DNA from: Opisthorchis felineus
Lineage: Eukaryota > Platyhelminthes > Trematoda > Opisthorchiida > Opisthorchiidae
NCBI GenBank assembly: GCA_004794785.1
Contig: SJOL01003793.1
Span: 44,865 to 108,864, forward strand
DNA length: 64,000 nucleotides
Direction: 5' to 3'
The position numbers and the translations under genes were made by a program. The notes under the pieces are model-generated. The model had not been told where the DNA came from. It was given only the letters and a program-made list of their open reading frames with translations, and did no database searches. Position 1 is the first letter of the stretch. Each line of letters begins with the position of its first letter. Shown here one piece after another: positions 60,268-64,000 of the stretch.

Positions 60268-60312
60268 GCAACTACCTGATGAGCCCCAAGAATGGCGAAA
60301 CCGGTCGGAATG
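60268..60312 (+). ncRNA. Hammerhead ribozyme with weak stem I (locus 2, plus copy)
   Basis: CUGAUGA (60276-60282), stem II (GCC with GGC, loop CCAAGAAU), GAAA (60297-60300) and ACCGGUC with cut after 60306 are intact. Stem I is mostly mismatched after its first C-G pair because the 3' flank reads GGAAUG instead of GUGGGC. This may be where the repeat ends, so the 3' half of stem I is host sequence. Confidence 0.78.
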
Positions 60313-60494
60313 TTTGCTACCGTTTTCAGATGCACAGCTGAATAGAAAACATTTGGCGAAGAATCTCCAAAATGAAAACAGCCTGTCATTCACGGTTTCG
60401 CTACGAAAAAAAATTGTCCAAATATGTCTTCACACCAGGGTGCTTTAGCCGCTACAGCCGGCTGCTTTCGTTTGGTCATGATAGGTCGTAGCGG

Positions 60495-61043
60495 ATGACG
60501 AATGCGTACACTGAGTTGGCCGCTGTCAGAGTAGACTCAAAGCCAGTTCCCATATGTGCCCCTGAAATGCTGACCACTCTCAGAAGGCCTTTAGATTGTC
60601 ACCGCATCAAGCTGTTTGTCTGTGGACCATGCGTTTTGCAACTGAGGCGTGCTGTCAGGGACTTGTTGGATACATTTTCTATAAGACATACTGACTATGT
60701 TGCCCAACTCATGTTCAAACCCGATACTTTTTGCTCTAAACGAATCTCAGCATCAGAAGACAAATCTGAAAGCAATTACTGCTTGCAGGATGGCGTTTCC
60801 TCCATGTGTGGATCGTGTTATCTTTATACTGGTCTCCAGTATTTGTACAAACATTTGAATACAGCACTGCCTGCCTACACAACAACTGATGTAGATTTTG
60901 TATTACCAGTTGCTGGTCCAATATTTCTTCCCCATAACTCACCTTCTACCGATTCGAAAAGTTCTTTTGAACGGCGAATACAAACAAAGCTTCCGTGTCT
61001 CCGTGATGCTGAAAGTCCTGAACAGTTGGTCTGTCTTTTTTAA
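60495..61043 (+). CDS. 182-codon orphan ORF or exon
   Basis: An ATG-started frame of 182 codons ends in TAA at 61041-61043, the longest plausible coding frame in the window. It starts MTNAYTELAAVRVDSKPVPI and continues LDCHRIKLFVCGPCVLQLRR, AVRDLLDTFSIRHTDYVAQL and TTTDVDFVLPVAGPIFLPHN. Codon use is mixed and protein-like throughout. RIKLFVCGP followed by a Leu-rich helix has the shape of a beta strand and P-loop start as in Roc or STAND NTPases, but the GKT residues are absent, so this is only a hint. An in-frame TAG lies just upstream of the ATG, so it is either a first coding exon, a single-exon gene or an exon with an acceptor right there. The ribozyme repeat ends 180 bases upstream. Confidence 0.55.
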   Translation: MTNAYTELAAVRVDSKPVPICAPEMLTTLRRPLDCHRIKLFVCGPCVLQLRRAVRDLLDTFSIRHTDYVAQLMFKPDTFCSKRISASEDKSESNYCLQDGVSSMCGSCYLYTGLQYLYKHLNTALPAYTTTDVDFVLPVAGPIFLPHNSPSTDSKSSFERRIQTKLPCLRDAESPEQLVCLF

Positions 61044-62294
61044 GGGGATAGCTTGAAAATAAACTATGACACTCTGGGCATTTAGGAAAATGAAATATTC
61101 GGGATTGGAAATGGGAAAGTTTGCGGAACACGGTCGATATTCCAGAAAATTCCCTATTCTGGCTCGGGTACTAAATGTAAAGAGAGGAGGGTAGGGGGCC
61201 ATAACTGACTCCAAACTCTCTTAAATAAAAGCGGATTCGACGGGTTTAAGAGTACGTACCAACAATTTGGCTGGGTGTTGCTGTGATAATAACGCTAATA
61301 AATCGTTCTCAACTTCTTCTGTGCGTTTACTAAACCAGACTGCTGCACTAAGGAAATCAGCATTTTAACTTGTAGTCTTAAAGAAGCACTGCGATATCCG
61401 TTTTCTACGTTTTATGCCGAAAACGAGTGCAAAGAAAGGAATCCCTCAGGCAGCTTTACCATTCCTACCGTTCTACTTTATCCAGTTGGTGAAAACTATG
61501 TTTAATGTGCTATTTTATCGGATGTAAAAACCTACTTATGAAGTTCCACTAGATGTTCCAAGTGCATTTAAACCTAGAAATTCGAACATTTTGAGGCCTC
61601 ATTGCTGACGACCCTCGGGTTTGTGTACCGAGGTGGATTTTGCAGTTAGTGAAACTACCCTGATCTAACCCAATTCAATCTCGAGCACCTCATCACAGCT
61701 GAAATCCACTTTGATTTTGTAGTTTGATTAACCTTGATTGTTCTGTCGAGGGGCTTAATCTGTCCAGGAGAAAAAGTCCAAAAAGCTAACTTAGTTCGTA
61801 ATGTGTTGTCTTCGTAATGTGTTGTTGACCGTAAAAATTAGAAAACCATCGTAAGGCAGATTTCCAGTGGCTTACCTCTCCCCTGTGTGTGGTCGAACGG
61901 TAAACCGTTTAGTGAAGTAATGTTTATTGCTATGAATCTAGCTTCAAATTGATCGATTTAACACTGAGGCACAGGGCGAATGACTCGGCGGTTGTTTGCA
62001 CAGCTGATTGCACAGCCAGGTATCACAGGTCGTGTATTTTCGTCACCGTAAACCCAAATAATATCGATCGCACACCCTGCAAACCACTAGGATCTGCAGG
62101 TTGACAAAGCATTTAATCAGTTAAGGGTGTTTTCGATAACAGCAGTGTGGTGTAAACCTCATGTTAAAGACATATGTTAAACTGGGCAAAGCAAATCTTT
62201 TCGTAACTAAAGTAGCCCTAACGGCTAAAATAACATTTAGACTAGGTACAGTCACGTAAGCTGTACCGGGTAAAATTATTCACAGTGGACAAGC
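61044..62294. other. Non-coding stretch
   Basis: Nothing recognised. The minus-strand frame at 60939-61214 overlaps the end of the ORF at 60495 and is its shadow in part. Confidence 0.45.
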
Positions 62295-62480
62295 TCATTT
62301 CCAGCTATCGGCTTCTACAATCTGTTTTGTCATGCAAAATGGGGTGAAGTCAACAAACGTGTACCGGGAGGCATCTGTGAAGACTGGAAACCCAAAAGTT
62401 ACTTTCTGGAAAGATGCATTATTAATTTTGGCCCAGAGAAGTTCCACTATATGAAGCATTTCATCCTTACTGAAATTCAT
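62295..62480 (-). CDS. Coding-like exon of an unrecognised minus-strand gene
   Basis: The minus strand reads SKDEMLHIVELLWAKINNAS, FQKVTFGFPVFTDASRYTFV and DFTPFCMTKQIVEADSWK before a TGA. The ATG in front overlaps an acceptor-like TTAATGAATTTCAG, so the frame could start either at that ATG or, more likely, as an exon after the AG at about 62469. A possible donor GTAGAA lies inside near 62318. Composition is clearly protein-like. No family was recognised. Confidence 0.45.
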   Translation of the reverse strand: MNFSKDEMLHIVELLWAKINNASFQKVTFGFPVFTDASRYTFVDFTPFCMTKQIVEADSWK

Positions 62481-62913
62481 TAAATGGGTGCCGAAAAATT
62501 ACACGTATCCTTTGCCTTGGTGTCCCAAGCTTTGAGCATTGGATTCACGCAACGCAGGAATATTTTTGCGCAGCTGGTGAGATTTTTAATCGCATTTCTT
62601 GAAGCTAGTTGCTGGAATAACGTCTAGGGAAAGACGCACATCGTGTTTTAAGGCACCGCCCCTGAATAAATATTCTTGCTTGCTAAGTATATTTCGATAA
62701 TTATTAGTTGACCGCCAAGGTAGAGTTGACAAATCTTCGGCAGCTATTGTAAGTACATATTACTTCCACTGAATGAAAATGGCAACCAAGCTAAACACCT
62801 GGATTTCCTGAAAAGGATTTTCCTTTTCAAAGCTTTGCCCGCACATTCGCATTTCTTGGGATACATCAATTAAGCATACTCTGCATGGCCCCATCAACCC
62901 AATATTTTACATG

Positions 62914-63126
62914 TTATATTGAGGTCGTCACTTCAACTATGAGTGTTTCATCACAAATCGGCCTAACATTATCTGCGCGATTTCGTTTAATAAAGCAAAG
63001 CACTCCACCACTGGTGCACCCGGCAAATTTCAGGTGTCTAGCTGGACATTCATCAAGTTGTTTTTGGCTAATGTAAAGAGCTTGCAACAATTCTGATTTT
63101 TCACCAGCGGTCATGTTTCTTCCCAT
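62914..63126 (-). CDS. Coding-like first exon or short ORF, unrecognised
   Basis: The minus-strand frame begins MGRNMTAGEKSELLQALYIS in a favourable start context (GCCGGCATGG) with an in-frame TAA shortly upstream. It continues QKQLDECPARHLKFAGCTSG and GVLCFIKRNRADNVRPICDE to a TAA at 62914-62916. A weak donor (GTGACG) near the end could splice toward the segment at 62295-62480 on the same strand. Together they may be the start of a gene on the minus strand, but this is an inference from position alone. Confidence 0.45.
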   Translation of the reverse strand: MGRNMTAGEKSELLQALYISQKQLDECPARHLKFAGCTSGGVLCFIKRNRADNVRPICDETLIVEVTTSI

Positions 63127-64000
63127 GCCGGCGCCAATTTAAACTCTGGAAACGATGGGTGTTGTACTCACAAGTGAATTCAACAAGTGCTGTGAATTTG
63201 GGTTAACTGCGTGAAATATGGGCCTGAATATCAAGCGGCTGAATCCAACTGCATAAACTTGATAAGTCTTATTCAGAACAAAACATGTATGGAATAAATT
63301 TCCCCCGACAAACTACCTATGTTTTCCACCTTTTACTTGTCTAAAGCTCCAGGTCCACATCCCGATAAATACTATATCCAGCCCACCTGGCAACAAATGC
63401 CAACCCACGTTCTCGAACCAATAAAAATCCTAATTCCGAATTCGATGACTATTTGACGTATACGCTAATAAAGGTTTACTTGCACTGTTTTTTGTCAAGA
63501 ATTCAACTCGTCCCTGTCCATAGACCTGCGGATTTAACAGCGTAATGAAAAATGGGTTTGCGAATTGCCGTGTACTATTTTATTGGGCTTATTTCGGCAG
63601 TCGACCGAAAATCATCTATTTTTGGCGAAATATCTACGGTAGACTGTCAGTGATAAACTTTCGGTATATGGCTCCACCGGTCTGAGAATCAATAAATGTG
63701 GGCATTAGTAACTTCTTTTTTCGACTGTAAACTGTAACGCGCTGTCAACTAGCAATGGTTCACAGAAGTTATTGGAGCGTAGGAAAGTAAATGTCAAGTA
63801 TTTTTTAGCCAAGCTTATTATTAGAATCTGACTACCTGTAAATCAGCATGCATAAAAGCTATGAAAGACTTTGGAAACGGTTCCCAAAAACTTTTCTTGA
63901 GGAAATTGGGAAGCTAACGAAAATTGGTTTGATGCAGATATATTTCAACGAATGACAGAGCAGTATTTCTTCAAAATATTTGAGAATGCTGTTGATGATC
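63127..64000. other. Right-end non-coding stretch
   Basis: Contains a fragment of the hammerhead-bearing repeat at 63276-63315; otherwise nothing was recognised. It could include the promoter of the minus-strand segment that starts at 63126. Confidence 0.4.
63276..63315 (+). repeat. Fragment of the hammerhead-bearing repeat (left flank)
   Basis: GAACAAAACATGTATGGAAT and, ten bases later, CGACAAACTAC match the left flank of locus 2 (59784-59826) base for base except for a few changes. The ribozyme part is absent. Confidence 0.55.

Larger units (their letters stand above)
59785..60312. repeat. Hammerhead-bearing repeat locus 2 (retrozyme-like, partly inverted)
   Basis: Same architecture as locus 1. 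A left flank (GAACAAAACATACATGGAAT, CACTCATTTGCATATCAG) leads into the CTTCAACTGAATGTGCTG unit at 59887, which runs into a minus-strand hammerhead at 60003-60050. A second copy of the unit start follows at 60178 (291 bases on), then a switch to the inverted orientation and a plus-strand hammerhead at 60268-60312. Fragments of the same repeat are at 26411-26510 and 63276-63315. No open frame belongs to it. Confidence 0.82.

Overview
This window is animal nuclear DNA, most likely from a flatworm and probably a digenean fluke. It contains a spliced mitofusin gene with GT-AG introns, tRNA-derived SINEs, decayed RTE-type and Penelope-like retroelements, and several hammerhead ribozyme repeats, including one of the tRNA-promoter-plus-ribozyme type known from schistosomes. 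The fluke assignment is an inference from this repeat mix; no lineage-diagnostic gene was identified. There are no operons, and most of the 64 kb is intron, intergenic DNA and old repeats.

Left end (1-1763): a minus-strand Penelope-like element (PLE) remnant with reverse-transcriptase and GIY-YIG pieces. It is joined to a minus-strand piece of an RTE-type endonuclease domain at about 140-150. Mitofusin, plus strand (4896 to 11 or 16 kb): four confident exons (4896-5152, 8399-8527, 8619-8807, 10374-10516) encode the C-terminal half, namely the end of the helical region, the membrane hairpin and the HR2 coiled coil. The GTPase and HR1 exons are not visible and presumably lie upstream of the window. 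The C-terminal end is uncertain: a phase-compatible exon starts at 11074, and a possible last exon at 15663-15900 is followed by two AATAAA signals. The introns hold SINEs, a TAGTA-type satellite and an RTE 3' end that stops about 30 bases before an exon.

Middle (16-33 kb): mostly non-coding and rich in old repeats. It holds a ribozyme-bearing repeat with two hammerheads in inverted orientation (21.2-21.8 kb), an RTE 3' end (21.9-22.7 kb), a perfect 26-bp palindrome (26.3 kb), a PLE-like hammerhead motif (29.3 kb) and an Sm-alpha-like tRNA/hammerhead element (30.8 kb).

Right half (33-64 kb): two phase-matched exons of an unrecognised plus-strand gene (33518-34102), several coding-like ORFs without a recognised family, a 350-bp TTAG satellite (40.7-41.0 kb), another RTE remnant (45.9-46.8 kb), a possible PLE endonuclease remnant (50.0-50.3 kb), and a second copy of the inverted-hammerhead repeat (59.8-60.3 kb). 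A 182-codon orphan ORF (60495-61043) lies just downstream of that repeat, and two minus-strand coding-like segments lie at 62.3-63.1 kb.

The most interesting content is the hammerhead set. At least six motifs in three sequence classes were found. Two retain intact cores and 6-bp stem I helices (60003-60050 minus, 30836-30880 plus). Two loci 38 kb apart share the same partly inverted repeat architecture, with an internal repeat spacing of about 264-291 bases, which resembles animal retrozymes or PLE-derived repeats.
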